From Hexactinellida sp. DTS-2022 (lineage: Eukaryota > Porifera > Hexactinellida), in the NCBI GenBank assembly GCA_028753945.1, contig JAPNXP010000006.1:186001-250000 (forward strand): a DNA stretch of 64,000 nucleotides, written 5' to 3'. Made by a program: the position numbers and the translations under genes. Each line of letters begins with the position of its first letter. Position 1 is the stretch's first letter. Under the pieces are notes generated by a model. It had not been told where the DNA came from. It saw only the letters and a list, made by a program, of their open reading frames with translations, and made no database searches. Below, in pieces: positions 23,852 through 39,000 of the stretch.

Positions 23852-26800
23852 CATACCTGGACAAGCTCCATCATTGCACTCTTGGGACTCTACATTATTC
23901 CCTGTACAATCTTCCCCGCTATCAGTTGGTTCCGGATTATCACACTCTCTGGTTCTAGTTTCAGTTCCGTTTCCACAGATCTGAGAGCAAGAGGACCAGC
24001 TGCTCCAATCTCCCCACCCCCCGTTAAGGTCTATAAATAGAACAGGAACTCTATATGGAACTAAATGTAGTCTCGTTAATAGGAACACCAGGGGACCGTA
24101 TTAATATGTTCGTATTATCCGGAATTCGTATTAACCCGAGTCACTTACATGCATTTGTATAAGCTAGGGGAATTAACTTTGTACTCCTTAACCGATATTT
24201 CCCTTATCCATGTTCCTACTAACGATAAATACAGTGGATGCCGGCTATAAGAACATCGTCGGGAACTGCATATAATGTTCTTATAACCGGCATAAATTAT
24301 ATAGGGATATATGGCAACCGTTTCTGTACTTATATCCGGTATCTACTGTATTACAACTTTACTATGTATTTGAGAGGTGTTATAATATGATTAATCACCT
24401 GGACAGACCTGACTGTTGCACCCCCTAAGCCCGTTATTGTCCCCCACACAGAATGTCCCTCCGTTGACAGGAATGGGAGAGTCGCACTCTCTGGCTCTCC
24501 TGTTGACTCCGTTACCACAGGTACGCGAACAAGCGGACCAATCGGACCAGCCCCCCCAGCCCCCCTCCACACGCTCTAGTAAACAAGTAAACAGACTGGT
24601 AAACAAGTAAACAGACTGGTAAACAAACAGACTGGTAAACAAGTAAACAGACTGGTAAACAGACTGGTAAACAAGTAAACAGACTGGTAAACAAGTAAAC
24701 AGACTGGTAAACAAGTAAACAAACTGGTAAACAAACTGGTAAACAAACAGACTGGTAAACAGACTGGTAAACAAGTAAACAGACTGTAAACAAGTAAACA
24801 GACTGTAAACAAGTAAACAGACTGTAAACAAGTAAACAGACTGTAAACAAGTAAACAGACTGTAAACAAGTAAACAGACTGGTAAACAAGTAAACAAACT
24901 GGTAAACAAACTGGTAAACAAACAGACTGGTAAACAGACTGGTAAACAAGTAAACAAACTGGTAAACAGACTGGTAAACAAACAGACTGGTAAACAAGTA
25001 AACAGACTGTAAACAAGTAAACAGACTGGTAAACAAGTAAACAAACTGGTAAACAGACTGGTAAACAAACAGACTGGTAAACAAGTAAACAGACTGTAAA
25101 CAAGTAAACAGACTGGTAAACAAGTAAACAAACTGGTAAACAGACTGGTAAACAAACAGACTGGTAAACAAACTTACTAACTAACTAACAGACTGATTAC
25201 TTAACAAACAAACAAACTAACAGACTAGTAAACAAGTAAACTAACTAACTAAATAACTATCTATGTAAATACAGTGGTGTTCGCTTAATAGAGAGTCGCA
25301 GTTTGCACGAAATTTGCTTGCTAAATAGATGAACTGACTAAGTAACTAACAAACAAACTGATTTTCTAACAAACAAACAAACAAACAAGTAAACAGACAA
25401 CAAATGACTGTATAATAGAACTGTTAAACACTATCAATATTAGCACACTGTAATACTCTTATTAACTGCACTCACTAACATTCCTTACCTCCCGGACAGT
25501 CGTTAACAGAGCACACCTCTGTGTGTCCACTATCCCCCACACAGTCAGGTCCCAGTATGCCTCTGGGAGGATTGTCGCAGTTCCTATTTCTGCTCCTCTG
25601 TCCGTCTCCGCAGCTCTGGGAGCAGTCCTCCCACTCGCTCCACGCACTCCAGCCGCCCACTCTATCTAGTTAGTGTGTAGCAGTTATAGTTCCATATAGG
25701 AGTATAGTTCCATATAAGAGCTATAGTTCCATATAGGAGTTATACAGTCGACTCCGCTTAATAGAGCCACCTCGGGACCAAGTTGTTTTGACCCGATTAA
25801 GCGGAGAAACCGATTAACCGGTGGCTCTATTAAGCGGAGTTGACTGTAGTTCCATATAGCTGTCATAGTTCCATATAGTTAGTATCACACTGTTCTCTCT
25901 AATAGTCCACCAGTGGGCAATTGGCCCAAAGTGGACTATTAGAGAATATGGACTATTACAGATATATATTAATAGTTGATTTGGACAATTAAATGAGTAG
26001 ACTATTAGAGAGAACAGATTGTAGTATCACACTCTATCTAGTTAACCAATTACAGTAGAACCTCGTTAATACGAGCGTATAACGATGTGTTATTGAAAGT
26101 TATATACAGTAAGTATAATTATGTTAATAGGAACACCAGGGGACCGTCATAATATATTCGTATTAACCGGAGTCACTTGCATGCATTCGTATAGGCTAGG
26201 GGAATTAAACCTTGTACTCCTTAACCGATATTCTCTTATCCATGTTCCTACTAACAGAGTACTGTATTATCCTATTTAACTATACTCTAGATTGTATTAG
26301 CTTAAATGACAGGAGGAAAGACTTGGGGAAATTTAATATACGCGCGTCACATTATAACATACTCCATAAGTCCCTTCGAACAAAGGGTATTCGCCGGTTT
26401 TCTAACACAAGGTCCTATTAACGTATTCCGTCGCTTAATGGATGAAGCCCCTTATGCGGTTCCGCCTATTATATGCGGTTATTTGATATATTATTTCGCA
26501 ACTCGCAAACATGCACAGTTACAAAGAAAACAACCTGAAGATTATACTCCCGAAGATTAATTGGTCGATTGTTTATAGGCTTATTGACAGATGTTATTCT
26601 CTGTCTATTATACTGTGTTATTATGTATAATCAATTATATTAGCTTATGTACGTAACTCGGTTCTAACTAGTTCGCTTATTATAAAGTCTCTATTATGAA
26701 CACAAATATTGGTCCCTTAAATATTCATAATCAGAACCTGCAATAATTTATCCAGATATTTATTAAATCTAATTTCATTTATTATAATACCTAAAAAATC

Positions 26801-29800
26801 TAAAATTACAGCTGTGCCCACAGTATTTTCCTTTTGAAAACATTATCTATTCTAATACCATGGGGTAATTACAGTAGAACCTCGTTAGTTAGTTAGTTAG
26901 TTATCTAAATCATCTATTCTAATACCTAAAATCTAAAATTACAGCTGTGCCGACACTATTTCCTTTTGAAAACATTATCTATACTAATACCTGAAAAATC
27001 TAAAATTACAGCTGTGCCGACAGTATTTTCTTATGAAAACATTATCTATTCTAATACCATGGGGTAATTACAGTAGAACCTCGTTAGTTAGTTAGTTAGT
27101 TATCTAAATCATCTATTATAATACTTAAAAAATCTAAAATTACAGCTGTGCCAACAATATTTTCTTATGAAACATTACTCATTCTAATACCTGAAAAATC
27201 TAAAATTACAGCTGTGCCGACAGTATTTTCTTATGAAAACATTATCTATTCTAATACCATGGGGTAATTACAGTAGAACCTCGTTAGTTAGTTAGTTAGT
27301 TATCTAAATCATCTATTATAATACTTAAAAAATCTAAAATTACAGCTGTGCCAACAATATTTTCTTATGAAACATTACTCATTCTAAAACCTAAAAAATC
27401 TAAAATTACAGCTGTGCCGACAGTATTACTTATGGAAACAGTGCCTATTCTAATACCTAAAATCTAAAATTACAGCTGTGCCGACAGTATTTCTCTTAGG
27501 AAACAATACCCATTATAATACCATGGGGTAACTATTCCACTTACATACAACACAAGGTATCCTATTGCACATCCTGGATTCCTGTTGCAAACATTCGTTA
27601 TGTTGTATGCAGCTTCTGCTCCTCTGCCTTTTCTCGAATGAGACACCACACGTGACGTCACACGGCGTCCATTCCGTCCAGGTGCTCCAATCAGAAGAAT
27701 CTATATTGGAACTAAGTAGCAAACTGGAACTATAAATAGGAACTATAAAGTGCAGTAGAATCTCATTAATAGGAACACCAGTTTCAAGTTATTTTGAATT
27801 AGAAATATCTATATAACCAATGTACAGTAGAATGATTAGATTGTGTTAGTAGGAACACCAGGGGACCGTCTTAACATATTCGTATTATTCGGAATTCGTA
27901 TTAACCGGAGTCACTTGCATGTATTTGTATAGGCTAGGGGAATTAAACCTTGTACTCCTTAACTGATATTTCCTTATCCATATTCCTATTAACGAGAGTC
28001 TACTGTATATGTAAAATTGGAACTATGTATAAATATATACTACGCACATTAAAATTATTTTATAGGAACCCAAATTTAATCCCCTTATCCGAAATTGGTA
28101 TTAATAGGTATTACTGAGTGTTAATTAAAAGCTTTCAAAGTACCGGAATTATATATGTATTAACCTGAACTAAATGTGTTCTAATTACGAAAGTAACTTG
28201 TTCATGAAAGCTAATATTTATTTAAGTAAAGATTAATTTACTTTAGTGGTTCAAAGGAATTTGATGGAATTGCAGAAATTAATTATTTCATTGAAACAAC
28301 AACCACAAAACAGCCACTAATCTAAATATGCAATAAGTTCAGAGTTAAAGTATTGTCTTACAAACACAACTAATATTAACTGTGTTACTCAGAAATGAGA
28401 GTAGTTATTGAATAGAACTATAAATTAAGATTAAATTGAAACAAACAAAACTAACAAACAAACTCGAATAAATTTCAAATACACAAATGGCGACTCAAAT
28501 ACCTGAGCTAATCCCAGTGCCAATCGTAGACCCCGTGTCGATACAAATCAATGAATCGATAGACAGGTTGATACGCTCTCTCGAGCAGAGAAGGCACCAG
28601 CTGTTGACCGACTTAAGGGACAGACGGGAGGAAACCAGAGCCAATCGGGTGGCGCAACAACAAATCGAACAACAAATCGCAGAAACCCGCGCATTTTTGG
28701 AAGGCCAAATGACGCACAATTTGCTACATTCATTTCAGGATAAAATGGTCACAGATTTGGAGGCGAAAATGGCAGAAATGCAAGTGGCAGCACCACCTCA
28801 AGAAGTGAGCTACCTCTGCGACACACGGGACCTAGAGGAACGTATCTCCCGTCTGGGAGAGATTCTACAACTCGAGACTCCTCCCATCCCTCCTGTGTCA
28901 GCGATACCAAACTATGCCACATTCCAACAGCCCATTGTTGCTGTTGGGAAAAAAGGATCAACTCCTGGAGAGTTTAACTTCCCAACAGGTGTCTCAATCG
29001 ATACGGAATCCGGACACATTTACGTGGCGGATTTTCACAACCAAATAATCCAAATATTCTCTGAGACAGGAGACTGTCTCAACGAATTCGGACAACAACA
29101 CCTGATAAGGCCATGGGGCATATTACTCCATCAGGATAGCATTTATGTAACGGACACAGAACAACACGCGATCTTCCTATTTAAGCTTCCAAATCTCACA
29201 ATGGTAAATCGAGTAGGGAAGATAGGATCTGGAAATGAAGAGTTCTATACTCCGGGACAACTCGCTATCTCTCCCAATCAACGCCTCTACGTGACTGATG
29301 CAAACAACAACAGAATCCAAATCATGTCCACAGATCTAGCTTTCCAAGCCTCGCTAAAACATCAAACTATGACACAACCTGTTGATGTTAAGTTCACAAG
29401 AAATGAAATGTTTGTGTTAAGCCGTGGAGACAATCCCTGTATCCACGTGTTTACACTATCAGGAGAGAAGTCCCGCTCCCTAGTTACCAAGGGTAATGGA
29501 ATGCAAGTGGACCACTCATACTTCTTCTGTTTTGACAAACGCAATAACATCGTCATTAGCGACTTTTTCGCAAACGATATCAAGGTATTCTCTCCAGCAG
29601 GAGACCTGCTACACACCATAGGGGGACAAGGACATGAAGCTGGATTGTTTGATACTCCTACTGGCCTAGCAATCAACAACAACAAACTCATTTGTGTATC
29701 TAAAAACAGCAAATTTGGACTCCAAATATTTTCCTAGTATTTCTTATTTGTGTGTTGTTGTTTGAAATACCATTAATAAATGTAGATGTGTGCAAATTCT

Positions 29801-32334
29801 ATTTTTATCTATTTTACGCTATAATTACACCACAATCCATTTAGGCGCCAGAGAAATTCTGAAAATTATAAACACGGACTAATTCGGATAAAAGGTATAA
29901 ATAGAAAAATCTAAAATTACAGCTGTGCCAATAGTATATGGTATAGAATATAGATAATATAATTAGCCATTATTAACTTATGGAAAAATTCTAATTTCTC
30001 TTTAACTTTCAATTGAATTAACTTTTACATTCCGGGGCATATATCGGACAAATTGGGATAAAAGGTATAAATAGAAAAATCTAAAATTACAGCTGTGCCA
30101 ACAGTATTTTCTTTTTTGAAACATACAATGTTATAGGTAATAAAATTAGCCATTATTAATTTATGGAAAAATCTAATTTTCACTTTAACTTTCAATTGAT
30201 TAACTTTTACATTCCGGGGCATATATCGGACGAATTGGGATAAAAAGTATAAATAGAAAAATCTAAAAATACAGCTGTGCCAACAGTTTTCCTTTGGAAA
30301 CATACAATTCTAGAATTAACCAATATTAACCTATGGAAAAATCTAATTTTAACTTTAACTTTCAATTGAATTAACTTTTACATTCCGGGGTAAAGAAGGG
30401 TAATTACCTGTGCAATCAATTAAGTTACAATTTCCTGTTTCTGTATCACTCCCCACACAGGTTAGTCCCCCGTCTCGAGGTGTCGGAGAGTCGCACTCTC
30501 GGTTCCTACCAACGGTACCGTCTCCACAGAGGGAGGAACAGGGGGACCAACTGCTCCATGCCCCCCAGCCCCCTGGTACCGGAACTATAGACAGTAAACA
30601 ACAACAAGTAAACAAGTAGATACATACACAAATGAAGGAACAAACAAATAAACAAATTAATGAATAAATATTTGAACAAACTGACAAATGAGCAAATTAA
30701 TGAACGAACAAACAAGCAAACAAACAAATTATCATACAAACAAACAAACAAATGAACAAACAAACAAACAAACAAACACACACACACAAACAAACTACAA
30801 ACAAACGAATAAACAAACAAACAAACAAACAGTAACAAACAAACAAACAAACAGTAACAAACAAACAAACAAACAAACAAACAAACAGTAACAAACAAAC
30901 AAACAAATTAACAAACAGTATAACTAATAACAAGAACTCCTATCTTTCTATACATCTATATACAGTAGAGCCTCTGAACAACGGACACCTCGGGACCGGA
31001 ACCGTTGTCCGCTATTCAGAGGTTGCTTTTCTATTAGACATATGCTAAATAAATAAATCCGTGCCACGAGGGTTGTCCGCTATTTGGAGTGTCCGTTATG
31101 GGAGGCTCCACTGTATACTATATACACTTCCATATATAGTAGTACAGTATATACACACTTACCAACACAAGGTGGCCCCCTACACGTATCGCCCTCATAT
31201 TCATCCCCTACGCACTCCTCTCCCCCATACAGAGGCGCCGGTGTGTCGCATTGTCTGTATCTGTATCTGTCGCTTGTGTCGCAAATAGAGCTACACGAGC
31301 TCCAGGCGCCCCAGGAGCCCCAACCGCCGTGAACTAAAGTGTCATATGTTAATACAGTGGAAAGTTCTTAGTTCTTATAACCGGTATCCACTGTATGAAC
31401 TAAAGTGTTATATGTAAATACAGTAGAAAGTTCTTAGTACTTATAACCGGCATCCACTGTATGAACTAAAGTGTAAAATGTAAGTACAGTATATTATGTT
31501 AATACGGACACTGTATAAAAGGCCAATGTACGTATTAACTAAAGGTTACTAAAGGTGGTTGATTGTATGAACTTGATTTTTAATATGAACTAAAGTGTCA
31601 AATGTAAATACAGTAGAATCGTAATGACGAGAGTTCACTGTAAGATCTACAGATGGATAATCGAAGTTGCAAGTATAATGTGTTGTTCTTTGTTTGTTTA
31701 TTTGTTTGTATTATTCGTTTGTATTATTCGTTTGTTTGTATTCGTTTGTTTGTTTGTACAGTATGTTTGTATGTATGTTTGTTTGTTTGTATGTTTGTAT
31801 ATTTGTTTGTTTGTTTGTTTGTATATATACATATTTGTTTGTTTGTTTGTATGTTTGTTTGTATGTTTGTTTGTCTGTTTATTTTGTTTGTTTGTTTGTT
31901 TGTTTGTTCCCTATACGTATATATATAGCCCCCAATGTGTTTACCTGGACAGTTAGCTACATTACACACATCCACAGCAGTGCTACTCCCCACACAGGTT
32001 AGTCCCCCGTCTCGAGGTGTGGGAGAGTCGCACTCTCGGTTCCTACCAACGGTACCGTCTCCACAGAGGGAGGAACAGGGGGACCAACTGCTCCATGCGC
32101 CCCAGCCCCCTGGTATCGGAACTATAAACAGTAAACAACAACAAGTAAACAAACTAACTAGTCAACAAGTAGATACATACACAACTGAAGGAACAACAAA
32201 TGTATTAACAGACAAATGAACAAAGAAATGAAAAATATAAAATGGATAAACAAAACACAAACAAATATACAAATGACTAAATGAACAATGAACAAATTGA
32301 CAATTGAACAAACAAAACAAACAAACAAACAAAC

Positions 32335-32369
<35 letters not shown>

Positions 32370-32946
32370 CTAACTAACTAACTAACTACCTATCTAACTA
32401 TCTATCATACTATAACTATCCTTACCCTCGCATGTATGTGTATTACAGCTGTTTCTATCTGCATCTCTCCCACTGCAGGCTGCGCCTCCGTCTGAGGCTG
32501 CGGGAGAGTCGCAGTGCCTGAGTCTCCTCTCGGTTCCTCCGCCGCACTCCCTCGAGCAGCCCGACCAGTTAGACCACTCCCCCCAACCTCCCTCTGTAAT
32601 GATACAATGATAACAACAACAACACAACAACAACAACACAATAATAACAACACAATAACAACAACATGATAATAACAATAACAACAACAACAACAACAAC
32701 AACATGATAATAACAACACAGTAATACAGTAGATGTCGGTTATAAGCACACTATGTTGGAAAACGGTTGCCATATACCCTGTATAATTTATGACTGTTAT
32801 AAGAACACTATATGCAGTTCCCGATTATGTGCTTATAACCGGCATCCACTGTAGTAATAATAATAACAATAACACAATAATAACCATACTACCATACCAT
32901 CTGACATACCAACAAACAACAACCTAAATATATAGCCTACAATATT

Positions 32947-32981
<35 letters not shown>

Positions 32982-33037
32982 ATATTATACAAATATTTAC
33001 AAAAACTTTAAAAATGGAATTACAACACCAAATGTCA

Positions 33038-33072
<35 letters not shown>

Positions 33073-36000
33073 CATATCACGTACCAATAGGACAGTTGTG
33101 TGAATTGCAGTTATTAATCTTGTTGGGTTGTCCCAGACATTTCTTCCCCCCATTAGTCGGCGCCGGATTATTGCAACTCCGGTACACAAGCAGAATCCCG
33201 CCTCCACAGTCTTTCGAGCAGTCTGTAAACGGGGCCCAGGCACTCCATATACCGTCTACTGTAGGGAATAAGCACATATATATATACATACTCGTTATAC
33301 TACTGTATAACCTCTTTAGTAGGGAGTATACATAAATATACTCGATATAGTACAGTACCAACACGGTTAATACGAACACTATTCAGTCCCCTTCAAAGCC
33401 TGTTCAATACAAGTGACTCCGGTTAATACGAATTCTGGATATAACGAACACAATAAGACGGTCCCCTGGTGTTCCTACTTACGAGGTTCTACTGAATTAC
33501 AGTATAACTTCGTTAGTAGGAACACCAGGGGACCGTCTTAATATGTTCGTATTATCCGGAATTCATATTAACCGGAGTCACTTGCATGCATTTGTGTAGG
33601 CTATGGAATTAAACCTTGTACTCCTTAACCGATATTTCCCTTATCCCTGTTCCTACTAACGAGAGTCTACTGTATATTACAAATTGTTTATATATATGGT
33701 TACACAATTGAAGATATCAAGTTAGTTCAAATTGGAACTAAGTACCTTTTGTCGGACAAGCCTCTTCATTGCAGACTCCCCTTTGTGCGTTAGTACCGAC
33801 ACAGTTTGAGCCTCCATTGGTAGGTGTTGGGGTGTCACACACTCTAGTTCTGGTTCTAGTTCCGGTTTCACAGGTCTGGGTACAAACCCCCCAGCTTTGC
33901 CACTGGCCCCACCCACCCTCTGTCACTATACAATGTTTGTATTAAATCTTAATATACACTTGTAGCATTATATTAACCAAAAACACCTTGAGGCGTTCAT
34001 GACATGGCGAAAAAATCCAAAATTGCAGCCTGTGCCGAAAGTATTTCCCTTTGGAGGCACTACTCAGTTACCAAACCACCAAATGTATTTCCCTTTGGAG
34101 GCACTACTAGTTACCAAACCACCAAATGTATTTCCCTTTGGAGGCACTACCAGTTACCAAACCACCAAATGTAGTGCCTCATAGGGAAATGCGTCGGCAC
34201 AGGCTGCAATTTTGGATTTTTTATTATTATGACTTTTTATGATGACTACCAGTTACCAAACCACCAAATGTATTTCCCTTTGGAGGCACTACCAGTTACC
34301 CAACCACCAAATGTAGTGCCTCTAAAGGGAAATGCGTCGGCACAGGCTGCAATTTTGGATATTTTATTATTATGACTTTTTATTATGACTTTATTATGAC
34401 TTTTTATTATGAATACTAAAAGGATTGTTTGTACCACCCACCTTCTGTCAGACTGTCACTATATAACGTTTGTATTCAATCTTAATATCTTAATGGACAC
34501 TGTTCTTATAACCGCATACATTGATACAATGTTTGTATATTCAATCTTAACATAACTAACCTTACTTATAATATCACGCTCATGGAATTTGCTTTGAACA
34601 ACTTTCGGTTTTTCGGCAACTTTCAGTTATTCTTTTATTATTAATCGACTCATAGTATACGTACAATCGACTCCGTTTAATAGAGTCACCTCGGGACCAG
34701 GTTACTTTGACCCGATTAAGCGGAGAAATCTATTAACCGAAAATATTTTAAGCCAAACTGTCATTCCGTCCTATAAATCCTGTGAAATTTTGACCTGATT
34801 AAGCGGAGAATTCTATTAACCGGTGTCTCTATTAAGCGGAGTCGACTATACTTAGAAAACCAATATCCCTTCTTATATTATTCAATAATTCATTGAATAT
34901 AACCTGGTATTTCACAAGCTGTCCCTCTGCCTAACGATCCGCATACACAATCCTGATTCTGATTACAGGAACCTTGTCCGGAACAAACCTCTCCATTGGT
35001 ACCAATTGGACAGGAGGGCACTGAAATACTCGATAGACTTACACACTGTTTTTGTTGACATACCTAACAGAGATGATACGTATAAAATGTTTGTACAGAG
35101 AACTCCCGTTATAACGAAGTCGGATATAACGAAATAACCGCTTATAACGAAATGGAGATTTCCCCCCAGAGCACTATATGCATTAATTATTATCAGCTTA
35201 TAACGAATATCCGGATATAACGAAGGGATTTACAGGTCCCAAGCACTTCGTTATAACGAGAGTTGACTGTAATATTGACAAACTGTTTGTATTATTATTG
35301 TTTATTATGGCCCGTTCAAAGTTTTTTCACGCTTTTTACTGTGCCGACTATACTATAGTATAGTGGCCCAGTTCTAATCTCACTGCCTTAATTTTTTTAA
35401 AGGACATGCTGTCGGCACAGCTCTAATTTTAGATTTTTTGTCCACATTGATTAACACATTGACGCTTCCCCTTTGGAAGCGTTACGTAACGTTTGAATGG
35501 CCTCTATCGAATGTACCTTTTCAGTTCCACAGTTAGTTCCATCATGTGCATATCCAACAACTTCATTTGTTATTCTCTTTACAGCGTAAACACTCCTTAA
35601 ACAACAACAAATATTATAACATATAAAATTTAGGAATTACTTATATTGGCCAGCCACACCTTTCTAAAGTAATTTTAAGGTACTGGCAAGGTCATTTAAA
35701 ACATCAAAAATTCATAAAAAGTTAATACTTATGAGGTAATGACCGATCTATTAATTAAAGCTTTTTAATATTTAGTAGAGCCTTGTTAGGGGACCATAAA
35801 AATGCGTTCGCCTTATCCGGAATTCGTATTAACCGGTGTCATTTGTATTGAAAAGGCTTTGAGGGGACTGAAATAATGTACATATTTTAACCGGAAATTC
35901 GTATTAACCGTGTTCGTACTAACGAGGTTCTACTGTATAAATGTATGTATCTATTTTTAGAATGACCAACGAATTAGATTCGAGTATGTCTCTCACAGAT

Positions 36001-39000
36001 GACACAGATAATTTCCCAAAAATGACCAAAAAATCCATTCGTGCAATTTGTAAAAAACTAAACCTATATTTTACACCGGAGCTAAATGATATCCTATATC
36101 TACATTTCCAAGGTTATTCCAAAATTGAGAATTTGGACGAATACATTGGATTGAAATGTCTATGGTTGGAAAGCAATGGTATTTTAAAGATAGAAAATAT
36201 TGGGCATCTTTCGGGACTAAAATGTTTGTATTTACAACAAAATTTGATTGAAGAAATTGAGAATTTGGAAACACTAACTCAACTTGACACCTTGAATTTA
36301 TCAAATAATTCACTCACAAAATTACAGAATTTATCATGCCTCACCAAACTACATACACTACAAATTTCACATAATTATTTCAAAACAGCCGAAGACATTA
36401 TGGAACTGAAACTATGCCCAAGTATAGGCATATTAGACCTACAACACAACAAACTAGATGATCCAAACGTTATGGATATTTTTAGCCAAATGCCTAATTT
36501 AGGTGTTTTAACACTACAAGGCAATCCTGTTATAAATAATATAAAATACTATCGAAAGGTATTAATTTGTTATATTCCATCTCTAAAGTTTTTGGACGAT
36601 AGGCCGGTTTTTGATAAGGATAGGGCCGCGGCGCTCGCTTGGCAAAAAGGTGGTTTGAAAGCTGAAAAAGAGGAACGGCAAAGATGGACTCGAATGGAGC
36701 AAGATAGGATTTTAGCGAGCGTTGATGCTCTGAGACAAATTAGGGATAGAAATTTCGGAAATGATAGTGGCAACCATATTACTGTTGATGATGTCCCTAG
36801 TGATGATAATGGGGGAATGGAATGTGAAGAAATACCACGTGTTCTGTCTGTGAATTGTCGAATCGGTGAAAGTGTTGATGATGTCCCTAGTGATGATAAT
36901 GTGGGGGTGGAATGTGTACCAATCGAATTCAATACTGATACTAAAAATAGTTTTGAGCCATTTTTAGTTACAGAACTGCCTTCAGAAAGTTCCATTGAGG
37001 AAATCGACCTGACAATCAATAGGAATGTGTGTATACCGGAACCAAATAGTTCTATATTTAGCGACACTTCTTATGTGCATAATAAATCTCTTCTGTTTGA
37101 TTTCAACCAATCAAATACAGCTGCTGATTCTAATAAACCTAAACGACCGTTATTGATTGAGGAATGTGAAGATGAAACTGGAACTAATATAATCCATAGT
37201 TCCGATTGTCTCCCAGATACTGGAACTGAAAGGGACTCTTCTCTTGATCCTCCACTAATCACTGGCGGTTCAGAAATCATGGTTCCAATTGGAACTAACT
37301 ACAATACCCTTCAAACCGGAAATTCTCTAATCACTGAACTCGATTCCGACTCAGAAAATTCAGATTTGGAACCAATTAGTTGCAATTCTAAACATAGTTC
37401 CGATTTCATTGATTATTTCAATGATTTGAAAGGTGTCAACATAGTTACTACAGCGCTTGATAGGAATGAGATCGTTACCTTGGAAACCAAGGAATGTGAC
37501 AAACCTATGCCATACACACCACCATCACACGAAGTAATTCAGAACTTAGCTGAACTAATTGGAACTACAACTGGAACTGGAACTATAGAAGATTAAATAT
37601 GAACTTTAACATTCTTATAATTCCTATTATATATTCTATTATCAACTTATATTCTCGTTATTCAGTCATTCTAAATTTAGTAACATATTATTTCTAAATA
37701 ACAATACTTATATGGAACTTATACTGTAATGTTATATAAGAGAAGTATAATTTAACAAAATCACAACCCTCAATTAAAATGGTCCTATTTGTTTGTTTGT
37801 TGTCTGTTGTTTGTTGTTTGTTTCTGTATTAATTACAGTGGTGTTCGCCTAATAGCAATTACTCTATTAACAAGTTATTTTCAGTCCCCAGCGAGCATTT
37901 AATGTTAATTCTGTTCCTCTAATAGCAAGTTCGCCTATTAGCAAGCAAACTTAGTCCAAAATACGACTTGTTAATTATTACAAGAATACTATTATAACTA
38001 ATTGACTAACTAACGCACAACAAACAAACTAACTAAACGCACAACAAACAAACAAACTAACTAACTAACTAACTAAGAAATTAATAATCAGACGAACTAA
38101 CAAACAACATTCAATTAAACAGACAAACAAATTGCTTTTTAATAGATTTAATAGAACTGTTAAACACTGTATATTACAATTCTTACCTGCAAGTGAAAGA
38201 ATGGGTTTGTTCCGTGATTATAACTCTTCTGTTGCTTATATAACTGAATTCTGAAATATCAGTTAATTGATCTGAATTTACGCACTGTAAAAGACCGCAT
38301 CTCATGTTCCTAGCAACAACAAGGCACTCTGGAATGTAGATTAAACTGACACTCGAAATATTACTATCTCTCATTAAGAGAGACAATATTTAGACACCAA
38401 AAATTTGGCCAAATATATATATTTAGTAATTCATATAACGTGGTTTATGTTGTTATATTACGCATTATTTTTCCATAAAACGATTTCTATATGTTCAGAA
38501 AACTACAGTTAAATCCCGTTATAACCAAGTCGGATATAACGTAATACCCGCTTATAATGAAATAGAGTTTTCCCCCAAAGCACTAAATCCATTAATTATT
38601 ATCCGCTTATAAGGAATATCTGGATATAACGAAGGAATATCATGCATTTGTATAGGCTAGGGGAATTAAACCTTGTACTCCTTAACCGATATTTCCCTTA
38701 TCCGTGTTCCTATTAACACGAGGTTCTACTGTATATAAGGTAGATCTTTATTGAATGGTCTCATTCTTGATCTTCCTTAAAATGGTCTTCGTTAAAATGT
38801 TCGTTAAAATGTTCTTCGTTAAAATGATCTTAGTTACAATGGTCTCAACCTTGACATTACGTTATTACATCTATACATACTTACTCTGTTGCACACTTTA
38901 CGAACACCTTGCCCTCATTAGGGCCTGTCTCTCCACAGTTCCCATAGAGACTCCCTCCTCTGTTGTAAGCGTAGCAGTCTGTATATCCATCCGATGCACC

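Noticed and set aside
24391..25171. Cys/Val/Leu-rich repeat proteins on the minus strand (also at about 30.5-30.9, 31.6-32.0 and 61.3-61.9 kb)
   Set aside because: They are translations of GTTT/AAAC-type repeats; only the TSP1 part at the end of one frame is real exon.
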